DNA of 56,895 nucleotides from a virus. A program made the translations under genes and the position numbers. Below the pieces are notes generated by a model. That model searched no databases and was not told the DNA's origin. It saw only the letters and a program-made list of their open reading frames with translations. This document shows, in pieces, positions 13,958-20,972 of this stretch. The stretch spans positions 1 to 56,895 of IMG/VR virus record IMGVR_UViG_3300042731_003524. One strand, written 5' to 3'. Position 1 is the first letter of the stretch, and each line of letters starts with the position of its first letter.

Positions 13958-14344
13958 ATGAGCATCGCCGCCCTCTCAACCCCCGTTCGTTACCGCACTC
14001 GTAACCTCCACGATGGCCGTCCCGTTCCCCCCTCTCGCCCCGTAAACCCCCGTCACTCAAAGGGTTACACATCACCCCAAGACCGCTGCGATGCAATCAT
14101 TTGCCGACATGGTCACGTTTTCCAGGACGGCTCGCACCTCGATTGGACCCTCATAACCCCCTCCCCCCGTTCCACACACGCCCGCCTTCGTAAAATCCGC
14201 CTTCTCGACGGCTGCCATGTCTCTCAAATCGGTGACACAGAAGCAGCAGGCACCCTCGCCATCTCCTCCCTCCCCAAGCTCCTTCGTATCCTCGAACCCT
14301 ACACCAAACGCGAACCCTCTACGTCCCCTCCACAATCGAATTAG
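13958..14344 (+). CDS. hypothetical protein, 128 aa
   Basis: The ATG at 13958 sits where the promoter at 13923-13951 should start transcription. The longer frame to 13844 would overlap that promoter and is rejected. The protein is basic, Pro/Arg-rich at the N-terminus (STPVRYRTRNLHDGRPVPPS), with CDAIICRHGHVFQDG in the middle and a helical part (LAISSLPKLLRILEPY) near the end. The codons are strongly C-ending. It is the first rightward gene; a regulatory role is possible but unsupported. Confidence 0.6.
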   Translation: MSIAALSTPVRYRTRNLHDGRPVPPSRPVNPRHSKGYTSPQDRCDAIICRHGHVFQDGSHLDWTLITPSPRSTHARLRKIRLLDGCHVSQIGDTEAAGTLAISSLPKLLRILEPYTKREPSTSPPQSN

Positions 14345-14468
14345 CCCCCCATGGCGCCCCCCTTTCCCACCGTATTTTGAACGCTACGAACTCCCCCGGT
14401 AGGGTAGTACCACCCGAATCGAAATAAACCCAGAATCCCACCTCTCCCGAGATTAACCCATTTTCCCC

Positions 14469-14497
14469 TTGCATCCTCATCGTCACTGGGGTAAAAT
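14469..14497 (+). promoter_or_regulatory. promoter with dispersed motif in its spacer
   Basis: -35 TTGCAT (14469-14474), 17-base spacer whose last 11 bases are exactly CGTCACTGGGG (14481-14491), then -10 TAAAAT (14492-14497). A protein bound to the motif would cover the promoter. It drives the genes from 14527, which has AAAGGAG upstream. The preceding 125 bases (14345-14468) show nothing else recognisable. Confidence 0.7.
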
Positions 14498-14526
14498 TCT
14501 CCTATCACAAAAAGGAGACCCGCAAA

Positions 14527-14916
14527 ATGTTCGATTCTACCAAAGTCCGTTTGAAGTGTCGCCCGATGCGAGGGCGCCTGTCCGCCCGCCTACGATGGGA
14601 AACTCCGACACATCGTTGGCTCTCTGAGTGCGCATGGAACTACCTCGGCTTTGGGCTTCGCATCCTTCTCCCCCGCAAACTTCTCCGTTGGCAACGCCAC
14701 TTCTACTATGATCGAGAAGGTGACCTCCGCCACGTAGACCCGCCCTCAACCGAGAATACGTCACTGGGGGAAATCATCGAATACCTCGAAGTCTGGACCT
14801 ACGGCATTACAGACAGACGCAGGCTCTACCCTCTCAAAGACTCCCTCGCCCGAATAAAAGACCTCTGGGAAGCAGAACTTTACGGACGAGAACTAGCCTT
14901 CTTCCTTAACTACTAG
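14527..14916 (+). CDS. hypothetical protein, 129 aa
   Basis: ATG 14527 with AAAGGAGACC upstream. Basic N-terminal half rich in Arg and Trp (RLRWETPTHRWLSECAWNY), then a helical acidic half (SLGEIIEYLEVWTYGI, LKDSLARIKDLWEAEL). The motif at 14759 encodes TSLG here. It directly precedes the helicase gene and may be its partner; no family recognised. Confidence 0.75.
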   Translation: MFDSTKVRLKCRPMRGRLSARLRWETPTHRWLSECAWNYLGFGLRILLPRKLLRWQRHFYYDREGDLRHVDPPSTENTSLGEIIEYLEVWTYGITDRRRLYPLKDSLARIKDLWEAELYGRELAFFLNY

Positions 14917-14925
14917 GAGACCCCA

Positions 14926-16176
14926 GTGCCCCACGATCCCCCAGTCAACCACGCTCGCATTCGCCTCACCCGCCGCCAACGCGCTCGCGAGCTCCTCCAC
15001 TCCTCCGCTGACGAATTCGCCTCGCTCTGCGCTAACACAGCATCGTCACTGGGGGAAACTTCTCTCGAACTTCCCCTCCTGGACCTCCCCTCAATCCGAT
15101 CCATCGTCAAGCCCCCGTGGCTCGTCAAGTCCATCATCCCCTCCTCCTCCCTCGTCCTCGTTCACGGTCAGGAAGCCTGCGGCAAATCCTTCCTAGTTCT
15201 AGATATGCTTCTCTCGATATCCCTTGGCCTCCCCTTCTTCAACCGTGAAACCAAAACCGGTCCCGTCCTCTACCTGACGGCCGAGGGCACGTCTGCATTA
15301 GGGGATAGATGTCGAGCCTTCCTCCAAGCCAAATCCACGCCCGGCGCTGCATACCGCGCTACGTTCTACGCCATTCCCATCCCTCTCAACCTTGCATCAC
15401 CCGAGGACACCAATCGTCTCCTTCTCGCTTTCCATCAGATGCTCCTCGAAACCGAAACTCCACCTATCGCCATCGTAATCGACACCTTCCACGCATACAT
15501 GTCCATGGCTGATGAAAACTCCGCCAAGGATATTGGCATCTTCGTTCGCTGGGCCAATGAACTTCGTCGCCTCACCGGCGCCACCATCTTCATCATCCAC
15601 CACAACCGTAAGGGCTCCTCCACCTATCGAGGCCACTCATCTCTCGCTGGTGCCGTTGATACCTCCTTATCAATAACTAAAGAGGACAATCACATCTTCA
15701 TTAAGTGCGACAAGCAAAAGGACTCACCGCCCTTCTCCGACCTCGTGTGCGAGTTGGAGTCTGTCCCACTCAACCACGGCTCTGCGTCCTGCGTTATTCG
15801 CCCCATTGAACCCATTCGTTCCCTTCCCGTCAAAATCCTCACCTACATCCAAGAACACGATGGCGCAACCTACTCCCCCATGCGAGACGCCCTCGACACT
15901 GACGACAAACTCTTCTCTATCGCCCTTCATCGACTCCACGAGCGTCGCTTCATCATCAAGCGCCCCGAAGACGATAAATGGATCATCAATAACTTTCCTC
16001 GCACCAAACTCATCAACCGCTCTGATGGCACGATAGAACAAACCCTCGACATCAAGAACACACCCAACTCCGATCCAGTCAAGAAGCCGGGCCTGGACCC
16101 CCCTGACTCGAAACCGCTCCCAAACTCACCCATTGACAGGACCACAGATTTCGGGGTGAAAAGATGCGTCCGATAA
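14926..16176 (+). CDS. RepA-like/RecA-fold hexameric helicase or ATPase, 416 aa
   Basis: An AAA_25/RepA-type ATPase. Walker A is VHGQEACGKSFL (about residues 79-90), Walker B IAIVIDTFHAYM (about 183-194), followed by the sensor strand TIFIIHHNRKGS and the RGHSSLAGAVDTSLSI segment characteristic of plasmid RepA/phage replicative ATPases. Such proteins form hexamers that unwind DNA at replication forks. The C-terminal about 130 residues look like a winged-helix region with a disordered Pro-rich tail. The start is GTG 14926 behind AGGAG. Probable replicative helicase, though it lies 30 kb from the polymerase. Confidence 0.85.
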   Translation: MPHDPPVNHARIRLTRRQRARELLHSSADEFASLCANTASSLGETSLELPLLDLPSIRSIVKPPWLVKSIIPSSSLVLVHGQEACGKSFLVLDMLLSISLGLPFFNRETKTGPVLYLTAEGTSALGDRCRAFLQAKSTPGAAYRATFYAIPIPLNLASPEDTNRLLLAFHQMLLETETPPIAIVIDTFHAYMSMADENSAKDIGIFVRWANELRRLTGATIFIIHHNRKGSSTYRGHSSLAGAVDTSLSITKEDNHIFIKCDKQKDSPPFSDLVCELESVPLNHGSASCVIRPIEPIRSLPVKILTYIQEHDGATYSPMRDALDTDDKLFSIALHRLHERRFIIKRPEDDKWIINNFPRTKLINRSDGTIEQTLDIKNTPNSDPVKKPGLDPPDSKPLPNSPIDRTTDFGVKRCVR

Positions 16177-16203
16177 AATGTTTTTTTCAACAGTGGGGTC
16201 GGT

Positions 16204-16267
16204 GTTACCCTACCTATCAGCATATACCCCCCTTATAAGGGGGTATATGATGTTGGGTAGGTGTAAC
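16204..16267. repeat. large two-level inverted repeat (cruciform)
   Basis: A central 16-bp perfect palindrome (CCCCCTTATAAGGGGG) extends to CATATA...TATATG with one extra C (16221-16249). It is flanked by outer arms GTTAC-CCTACC (16204-16214) and GGTAG-GTGTAAC (to 16267), pairing with one bulge. It fills the gap after the helicase gene. It may be a dimer operator, an origin element or a terminator. No protelomerase was found, so a telomere site is unlikely. Confidence 0.75.
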
Positions 16268-16303
16268 ACAAGCCCTGTTCACCCTCATTTGTGAGCGCTC
16301 CCA

Positions 16304-16735
16304 ATGCCCATACACGCAACACTCCGACAAGACTGGTATCGCCTGGACGACCTCGTTCTTTTGCCCAACGGCACGGCCCTCGTCGCCCTCTGCGCGCTGG
16401 GCGCACTCCTTGGAACCGACGAAGAAAAAGTAGAAAATTTTCTTGACGAGATCGGTTGCCCTGTGATACACTGCCCCAATGGAAAGGCGTATTTCTCAGC
16501 ATGGACACTAGAACTAGCGCTGACTCACAAGATGACGGGCCTGAGTTGGAAGGACTCCGCCGACCTACTCGCGAGGGGCAAATCAACGTTCCAATCCCAG
16601 AGCCGAAAAAGAGCGTTCGCGCGTCTCGCCCTGACACTAAGCCGACTCCTGTGGCCACACTTGCCGACCTCACGGAAGTTCTCACGGAGGCTGACATCCT
16701 TGATAGAGAGTCAACCCCAGTTGAACCGAACATAA
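16304..16735 (+). CDS. hypothetical protein, 143 aa (overlapping ORF 1 of 3)
   Basis: The first 85 residues look genuine (WYRLDDLVLLPNGTALVALC, LLGTDEEKVENFLDEIG, YFSAWTLELALTHKM), possibly a small helical DNA-binding fold. The last 45 residues are Arg/Ser/Leu-rich, like an out-of-frame tail. The following ORF overlaps it by 235 bases in the -1 frame. Either the genes really overlap or a frameshift joins them. Function unknown. Confidence 0.6.
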   Translation: MPIHATLRQDWYRLDDLVLLPNGTALVALCALGALLGTDEEKVENFLDEIGCPVIHCPNGKAYFSAWTLELALTHKMTGLSWKDSADLLARGKSTFQSQSRKRAFARLALTLSRLLWPHLPTSRKFSRRLTSLIESQPQLNRT

Positions 16736-17502
16736 ACCACCAACGGGCGATCGTTCCTCAATCCGGCACTGCTCGTGCTGCCACTCCCACCGTCATGGAT
16801 TTCTTCGACCTCAACGAGCTAAATGACGCCCTCTTCGAGAACGACTGGTCTCTCCGTGAGGAAATCCAAGTCTACCGCTCGATCGCTCAGAACCCCGATG
16901 CCCGCCCCAGGGAGCGAATGTTCGCCGCTTCAGAACTGCGCAAGCTCGCCACGCAACTACTCTCACTCCACGGCGTTATCCGCGATCTCACTCTCGTGGG
17001 CGTAGACGAAAAAACGGGCTTTCGCGGCATACAATCAGGGCCCCGCCTATCTCACGATCAACACACTGAACGTCTCCTCAAGGAGATGGCTGACAGTAAG
17101 GAGATTATAGATGCAATCCCGCTCAAACTCGAAGAGTCCTACACCCAAGGAGACTCCTCCTCCTCAGACTTCGACGAAACCCCCGGAGGATTCGCCAAGA
17201 GACCCGGAGACGTCCGCACCTTCAACCCCGACGCCCACGACCCCGATGCCGAAGCAGTGGGAGAAAGCTCAGGAGACAACAAGCACTCAAACGAAGCTTA
17301 TCAAGGAGATGATCGCGGACGCGAAGGCCCACGACAAGACGAAGCCTCCCAAGGAAATGACGGAGGGGCGAATACACACCATCACGAAGGAGGATGTGAA
17401 GTCGATGAAAGACCTTCCCCCAGTGACGATTCATCCGGGGAACAAGATGGGCCCGACGTCCCCGCCACCGAATGCGAACAAGTTGAAGGGGCTGAAAGCT
17501 GA
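16501..17502 (+). CDS. hypothetical acidic protein, 333 aa (overlapping ORF 2 of 3)
   Basis: Starts at ATG 16501 or possibly 16456. Residues about 85-150 are the best-structured part (DFFDLNELNDALFENDW, REEIQVYRSIAQNPDARPRE, ELRKLATQLLSLHGVI), reminiscent of small helical packaging or replication proteins but not assignable. From about 17246 onward the codon pattern fades and the sequence becomes low-complexity acidic (GDDRGREGPRQDEASQG), while the +1 frame becomes protein-like. That suggests the functional protein ends or shifts frame there. Confidence 0.6.
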   Translation: MDTRTSADSQDDGPELEGLRRPTREGQINVPIPEPKKSVRASRPDTKPTPVATLADLTEVLTEADILDRESTPVEPNINHQRAIVPQSGTARAATPTVMDFFDLNELNDALFENDWSLREEIQVYRSIAQNPDARPRERMFAASELRKLATQLLSLHGVIRDLTLVGVDEKTGFRGIQSGPRLSHDQHTERLLKEMADSKEIIDAIPLKLEESYTQGDSSSSDFDETPGGFAKRPGDVRTFNPDAHDPDAEAVGESSGDNKHSNEAYQGDDRGREGPRQDEASQGNDGGANTHHHEGGCEVDERPSPSDDSSGEQDGPDVPATECEQVEGAES

Positions 17503-18322
17503 CATGATCATTATAGACGACCCAGAGCCAGAAATGACCAAGGAGGAGTTCGACGAGAAGTTGAAAGAAATCCAAGAAAACAAAGCCCTCCACGGTGCCG
17601 TAGACACAATCTACAACAGGCCCCTCAAAAAGTCCGATGTTGATTCAAACGGGAAGCTAACCAAGGAAGCCTGTGCTCGAATTCAAAAGGAGCACGAAGA
17701 CGAGTTTCACAAGAAGCTAACGGAAGCGCAAGATAAGGACGCCCGCGAGCGAGAAGCCGTCCGCAAGACCTTCAACCGTGCGAAGAACGAGGAGAAGGCC
17801 AGACAGGAAGCCATCGCCAAGAAACGAGAAGCCGCTCTCGTTTCCCGCAAAACCAGCGATACCCCAAAGCAGAAGCCACCACCCACCGACGAAAAGAGGA
17901 CGTCACTGGGTAAAAATTCAACCCGGTTGACAAAGAAGCGACTTTCTGACACGCTCGCGGCTAAACACATGAAGATGGGCATGTCCTTAGCAGGCGTCGG
18001 CGACATGCTACGCGCGATCCGTCGTCTCCCAGTCTGCCACTCGGACCTACAAGGAATGTTCGATGACATGGCGATGAGCGGTGCACTTCCCTCCTTCATC
18101 GACTTCAAGCTAGAGGATCGTGAGCACATCATCGGCCTAGCATCAGACTTATTCTTCGAAGAAGACTCGTTCCTTCTCGAACTGATTTACTTCCTAGCCC
18201 ACAACAAGATCGACCCCTCGATGCAGCGACTTCAGAACTACGCGCTGCTTCTCTGTCTCGTAAACGCCTTACAGCAGGCAGCGCACGAGCGCGCCGTGGA
18301 GGACATCAAAAATGAGCTTTGA
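17111..18322 (+). CDS. hypothetical charged coiled-coil protein, 403 aa (overlapping ORF 3 of 3)
   Basis: ATG 17111 has AAGGAG 7 bases upstream; an internal ATG at 17246 is where good coding character begins but lacks such a site. Residues 1-45 are Pro/Thr/Ser-rich, about 50-110 Lys-rich, about 140-270 a highly charged coiled coil (KKLTEAQDKDAREREAVRKT). The last 120 residues are a helical domain (MGMSLAGVGDMLRAIRRLP, LELIYFLAHNKIDPSMQRL). Function unknown. It overlaps ORF 2 by 392 bases. Confidence 0.65.
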   Translation: MQSRSNSKSPTPKETPPPQTSTKPPEDSPRDPETSAPSTPTPTTPMPKQWEKAQETTSTQTKLIKEMIADAKAHDKTKPPKEMTEGRIHTITKEDVKSMKDLPPVTIHPGNKMGPTSPPPNANKLKGLKADMIIIDDPEPEMTKEEFDEKLKEIQENKALHGAVDTIYNRPLKKSDVDSNGKLTKEACARIQKEHEDEFHKKLTEAQDKDAREREAVRKTFNRAKNEEKARQEAIAKKREAALVSRKTSDTPKQKPPPTDEKRTSLGKNSTRLTKKRLSDTLAAKHMKMGMSLAGVGDMLRAIRRLPVCHSDLQGMFDDMAMSGALPSFIDFKLEDREHIIGLASDLFFEEDSFLLELIYFLAHNKIDPSMQRLQNYALLLCLVNALQQAAHERAVEDIKNEL

Positions 18323-18368
18323 CATCTCCAAGATGCACGGCATCTTCGCTGTGCAAGGAGGGTCCATT

Positions 18369-18659
18369 ATGTCTCTCGAACCAGAAAAAGTGTTCGAGGA
18401 CGCCCTTCAGTTCATTAGGAATAACGGACTGGGATACATGGACTTCAAAATCAAAGGTCGCCATAATGGGCCTCTGCCTGAGTTTTTTGACGCTGCGATT
18501 GACGGAGGCTTCGACCCATGCACGGTATTCTCTTGTGGAGAAGGCTACAGAGAACTCCCAAACGGGACTTTCCTAAAGTGGACTCCAGGAAAAGGATTCA
18601 AACTCCATGACGTAGCCCCGATAACGTACAAATCGAAAGGAGAACCCAGTGACGGATGA
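18369..18659 (+). CDS. hypothetical protein, 96 aa
   Basis: ATG 18369 has the best site (AAGGAGGG, 6 bases away). An in-frame ATG at 18312, overlapping the upstream stop and behind GGAGG, would add 19 residues. Compact alpha/beta sequence (KVFEDALQFIRNNGLGYMDF, FDAAIDGGFDPCTVF). No family recognised. Its 3' end contains the start codon of the next gene. Confidence 0.7.
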   Translation: MSLEPEKVFEDALQFIRNNGLGYMDFKIKGRHNGPLPEFFDAAIDGGFDPCTVFSCGEGYRELPNGTFLKWTPGKGFKLHDVAPITYKSKGEPSDG

Positions 18660-18951
18660 CGCCCCAACCACCCTCGCCGGTAAGCTCACGGTCGCGGGCG
18701 CGAGGGAACTCGAACCCACCTACTCTTTCGAGTTCGATGTGACGGACGACATGAAGTCTTACGCCTTCATTCCCGTCATCATCAAAGCCAACAACCTCAA
18801 CCCCTCGCCCCGCGCGGGCGCCTCCATCGTCATTCCCCTATCGTCACTGGGGGACGATTCTTCCATCGTTGAAGCCTTCACCGAAGGTATGAAGACCCTC
18901 GCCGCCAAGGCCGAGGACCAATTCGTTGACTACTTGCAGGACACACTTTAA
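18649..18951 (+). CDS. hypothetical protein, 100 aa
   Basis: Starts with GTG 18649 inside AAAGGAGAACCCAGTGACGG, so the start codon lies within a copy of the dispersed motif, exactly as at 4929. A second copy is at 18842. Beta-rich protein (AGKLTVAGARELEPTYSF, SYAFIPVIIKANNLN) with a helical end. No family recognised. Confidence 0.7.
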   Translation: MTDDAPTTLAGKLTVAGARELEPTYSFEFDVTDDMKSYAFIPVIIKANNLNPSPRAGASIVIPLSSLGDDSSIVEAFTEGMKTLAAKAEDQFVDYLQDTL

Positions 18952-18962
18952 GGAGATGATCA

Positions 18963-19172
18963 ATGAGTCCACGACAAGAGATGCTTAGAGCGCTTTCGGT
19001 TGACATAGCAAAAGCCTTTCGCGATCACCAACCTGGACCGTTCATACAAGGGGAGAGAATTGCCGTTGGAACGGATAATCAGCACCCAAAATATCTAATC
19101 AAGTACGAGAATAAAGGGGAACGGAATTGGGTCATTGAAGTTGATCAGATTCCAGAACCCGTATCCTACTAG
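18963..19172 (+). CDS. small hypothetical protein, 69 aa
   Basis: ATG 18963 follows AAGGAG. One helix (EMLRALSVDIAKAFRDH) then a strand-rich part (YLIKYENKGERNWVIEVDQI). No family recognised. Confidence 0.7.
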   Translation: MSPRQEMLRALSVDIAKAFRDHQPGPFIQGERIAVGTDNQHPKYLIKYENKGERNWVIEVDQIPEPVSY

Positions 19173-19182
19173 GAGACGTACC

Positions 19183-19425
19183 ATGTACTATCAACCAAAC
19201 TATTGTCCGTACTGTGATCCTCCCCGTTGCCCATGCTGCGGCCGTCCACTGTATGGCTATCAAGGTCAACAATGGCCGAGTCCGTGGACTCCCTATCCGT
19301 GGTATCCTTCAGGGCCGTGGATTGTTTGCTCTACGAGTTCAGACGGTGGCGCGCTTTCGCAACAAAACACCTGCCAGTGCGGCCAGAATACAGGACCAGA
19401 CGATGCCAAGACACCCGGACTTTGA
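19183..19425 (+). CDS. Cys/Pro/Tyr-rich zinc-binding protein, 80 aa
   Basis: ATG 19183 with AGGAGACG upstream, preferred over the frame from 19135. The N-terminus MYYQPNYCPYCDPPRCPCCG carries two close Cys pairs, followed by a Trp/Pro/Tyr-rich linker and a CQCG near the end. Probably a small zinc ribbon with a flexible tail. Confidence 0.65.
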   Translation: MYYQPNYCPYCDPPRCPCCGRPLYGYQGQQWPSPWTPYPWYPSGPWIVCSTSSDGGALSQQNTCQCGQNTGPDDAKTPGL

Positions 19426-19618
19426 ATGCTGCGAATGGTCCCGCTGTCGTAACGAGGCGGAGATGACCTACGAAGGTGTGATGACCAACCACAAAAAGAT
19501 GCTTCTCTGTATGAGGCACTACGAAAAACTCTGCGACAAACACGAACGAGAATTGGAGAAAGCCCGTGACCAAGAGCGACGAGCCAACACTCAAGCTGAA
19601 GACCGAGAAGAACTTTAA
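19403..19618 (+). CDS. small hypothetical protein, 71 aa
   Basis: ATG 19403 (MPRHPDFECCEWSRC) is chosen because the upstream part of the frame is a shadow of the preceding gene. Cysteines and a His in the first 50 residues (CCEWSRC, LLCMRHYEKLC) resemble a zinc finger; the end is a charged helix. Overlaps the preceding gene by 23 bases. Confidence 0.65.
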   Translation: MPRHPDFECCEWSRCRNEAEMTYEGVMTNHKKMLLCMRHYEKLCDKHERELEKARDQERRANTQAEDREEL

Positions 19619-19994
19619 AGAATCGGAAATATTAGGGGATCAAATGAGGAAGGAGTATGCAGAACTCGCGGTACGCCTGGCTGATGCGTGGTCCCATACC
19701 GGAGTGGTGATGGCGAATGATGGAGTGGAAATTGTAGCCATAGACTACTCAGGGATACCTTGGACGGTCACAATGAAGTTTAACAGTAGTCGAGGATTGC
19801 TTGAGGCGTTGATCCGACCGGCGTGGGTTGCACGAGTCCCCAGTGACGATCAGAGGGATGATAATGTCCAAGAGTCAGACCTATTCAATGCTGGTATGGG
19901 AAACACGACAGAATCTAACAACCGGGGAGATAGCGTTCGGAAAGAAGTTCGTCCAAGTGACGAGCAAGGAGAGACCAACGATGAAACGTCTTAA
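19566..19994 (+). CDS. hypothetical protein, 142 aa
   Basis: GTG 19566 behind GGAGAAAGCCC. The middle is the structured part (YAELAVRLADAWSHTGVVM, VEIVAIDYSGIPWTVTMKF). The last 50 residues are acidic and low-complexity, and overlap a possible N-terminal extension of the next gene. No family recognised. Confidence 0.65.
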   Translation: MTKSDEPTLKLKTEKNFKESEILGDQMRKEYAELAVRLADAWSHTGVVMANDGVEIVAIDYSGIPWTVTMKFNSSRGLLEALIRPAWVARVPSDDQRDDNVQESDLFNAGMGNTTESNNRGDSVRKEVRPSDEQGETNDETS

Positions 19995-20346
19995 CCCGTA
20001 CGCAGACCGATCGGGCAGGCCCCAGCGCGTCTACATCGCGGGCCCCTACTCAAGCGATGATGACTACCAGCGAGAGGTGAATGTTACTTCGGCTGAGCGG
20101 GTCTCAATAGCCGTTATGAAGCTGGGCCACTACGTCTTCTGCCCCCACACCATGACGAACTATTGGGAAGAAGACTACGACTACGAGGCGTTCATGGAAC
20201 TAGACAAGACGTTCGTTCGTCACTGGGCGACTTGCCTTCTAGTAATCGGCCAGAGTCCCGGCACAGCCCGCGAGGTGGAGTACGCCCTCAAGCTCAACAT
20301 CCCAGTGTACCACGACATCGACCAGCTACCCAATCTGAGGAAATGA
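19981..20346 (+). CDS. nucleoside 2-deoxyribosyltransferase-like protein (DUF4406 type), 121 aa
   Basis: RVYIAGPYSSDDD near the N-terminus, LGHYVFCPHTMTNYWEE in the middle and GTAREVEYALKLNIPV near the end are the three signatures of the nucleoside deoxyribosyltransferase-like Rossmann fold; the Glu of REVEYA corresponds to the usual catalytic acid. It probably works on nucleotides or their sugars in pool remodelling. ATG 19981 has AAGGAGAG upstream; an in-frame ATG at 19864 would add 39 plausible residues. A motif copy is at 20218. Confidence 0.8.
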   Translation: MKRLNPYADRSGRPQRVYIAGPYSSDDDYQREVNVTSAERVSIAVMKLGHYVFCPHTMTNYWEEDYDYEAFMELDKTFVRHWATCLLVIGQSPGTAREVEYALKLNIPVYHDIDQLPNLRK

Positions 20347-20347
20347 C

Positions 20348-20551
20348 ATGAAGAAGAGTGCCTTAGACAAACTTGACCGAACCTTTATCGACGTTGAATA
20401 TTTGGTGGGGGAACTAGCGGGAAGCGCGCAAAGCCTTATTGAGGAATTGGAGTGGAACCACGACTTGAAACTTTGGACCATCAGACATGATAGAGTCCAA
20501 AGATGGTTCCCTGGATTCAAGAAGCGGCCCAAGGCGAAGAAAGGAAAGTGA
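20348..20551 (+). CDS. small hypothetical protein, 67 aa
   Basis: ATG 20348 follows GAGGA. Helical N-terminal half (ALDKLDRTFIDVEYLVGEL), then WNHDLKLWTIRHDRVQRW and a very basic tail (KKRPKAKKGK). May bind nucleic acid through the tail. Unknown. Confidence 0.65.
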   Translation: MKKSALDKLDRTFIDVEYLVGELAGSAQSLIEELEWNHDLKLWTIRHDRVQRWFPGFKKRPKAKKGK

Positions 20552-20552
20552 C

Positions 20553-20753
20553 ATGACGATGATAGTCTCCATCATCTTTGGAGTCCTCTGTGGGCTGGTT
20601 GTGAAGGCTATGGCTAAGTCTGAATTGTATGTCTTCCTGGATGGCGGACCGGCAGCTAGGACGTTTGGTAGAATCCTTGAGTGGTTCGCGGCGATTGGGA
20701 GTGCTCTGATTGCTGCGTCGGCCCTGAACGCTACAATAGTCAATTGGAGGTAA
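20553..20753 (+). CDS. membrane protein, 66 aa (holin-like)
   Basis: ATG 20553 lies just behind GGAAAG. Two hydrophobic segments (about 3-20, MIVSIIFGVLCGLVVKA, and about 45-62, FAAIGSALIAASALNA) flank a short polar loop. Two-pass topology and size fit a class II holin, and a second small membrane protein follows directly, but no family signature proves it. Confidence 0.7.
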   Translation: MTMIVSIIFGVLCGLVVKAMAKSELYVFLDGGPAARTFGRILEWFAAIGSALIAASALNATIVNWR

Positions 20754-20754
20754 C

Positions 20755-20895
20755 ATGAGACGCTTGTTGGACATCTTCAACTTCGTAACGAATTGGGTGA
20801 GGGACGACTGCCCGGCGTGGGCGAAGTGGAGCCTCAAAATAGAACTGGCGATTCTCCTCACCCTCGTTCTATGCCGCGCGGCCGGGTACATTTGA
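20755..20895 (+). CDS. small membrane protein, 46 aa
   Basis: ATG 20755 follows GGAGG by 5 bases and begins one base after the previous stop. MRRLLDIFNFVTNWVRDD is amphipathic, followed by CPAWAKW and a hydrophobic LAILLTLVLCRAAG end. It may act with the preceding membrane protein. Its last codons overlap the -35 box of the next promoter. Confidence 0.65.
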   Translation: MRRLLDIFNFVTNWVRDDCPAWAKWSLKIELAILLTLVLCRAAGYI

Positions 20896-20919
20896 CGTCA
20901 TTGGGAAACGTGCTATCCT
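20892..20919 (+). promoter_or_regulatory. promoter with degenerate motif in spacer
   Basis: -35 TTGACG (20892-20897), 16-base spacer ending CGTGC, -10 TATCCT (20914-20919). The bases CGTCATTGGG (20896-20905) are one mismatch from the dispersed motif. It reads into the surface-protein gene at 20973. Confidence 0.7.
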
Positions 20920-20972
20920 AGCTCCACGTACATGTACATGGTTTTGTTGGGCATTACCTCTGGAGGTCTACG

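Noticed and set aside
16204-16267. Protelomerase (telomere resolution) site as in N15-like phages
   Set aside because: The palindrome begins near a TATCAGCA sequence reminiscent of N15, but the arms do not match and no protelomerase gene is present; the terminal repeat indicates a circular or redundant molecule.
16304-17502. Terminase small subunit
   Set aside because: Position upstream of other genes and helical character are suggestive, but no helix-turn-helix or family signature was found and the large subunit lies 6 kb away.
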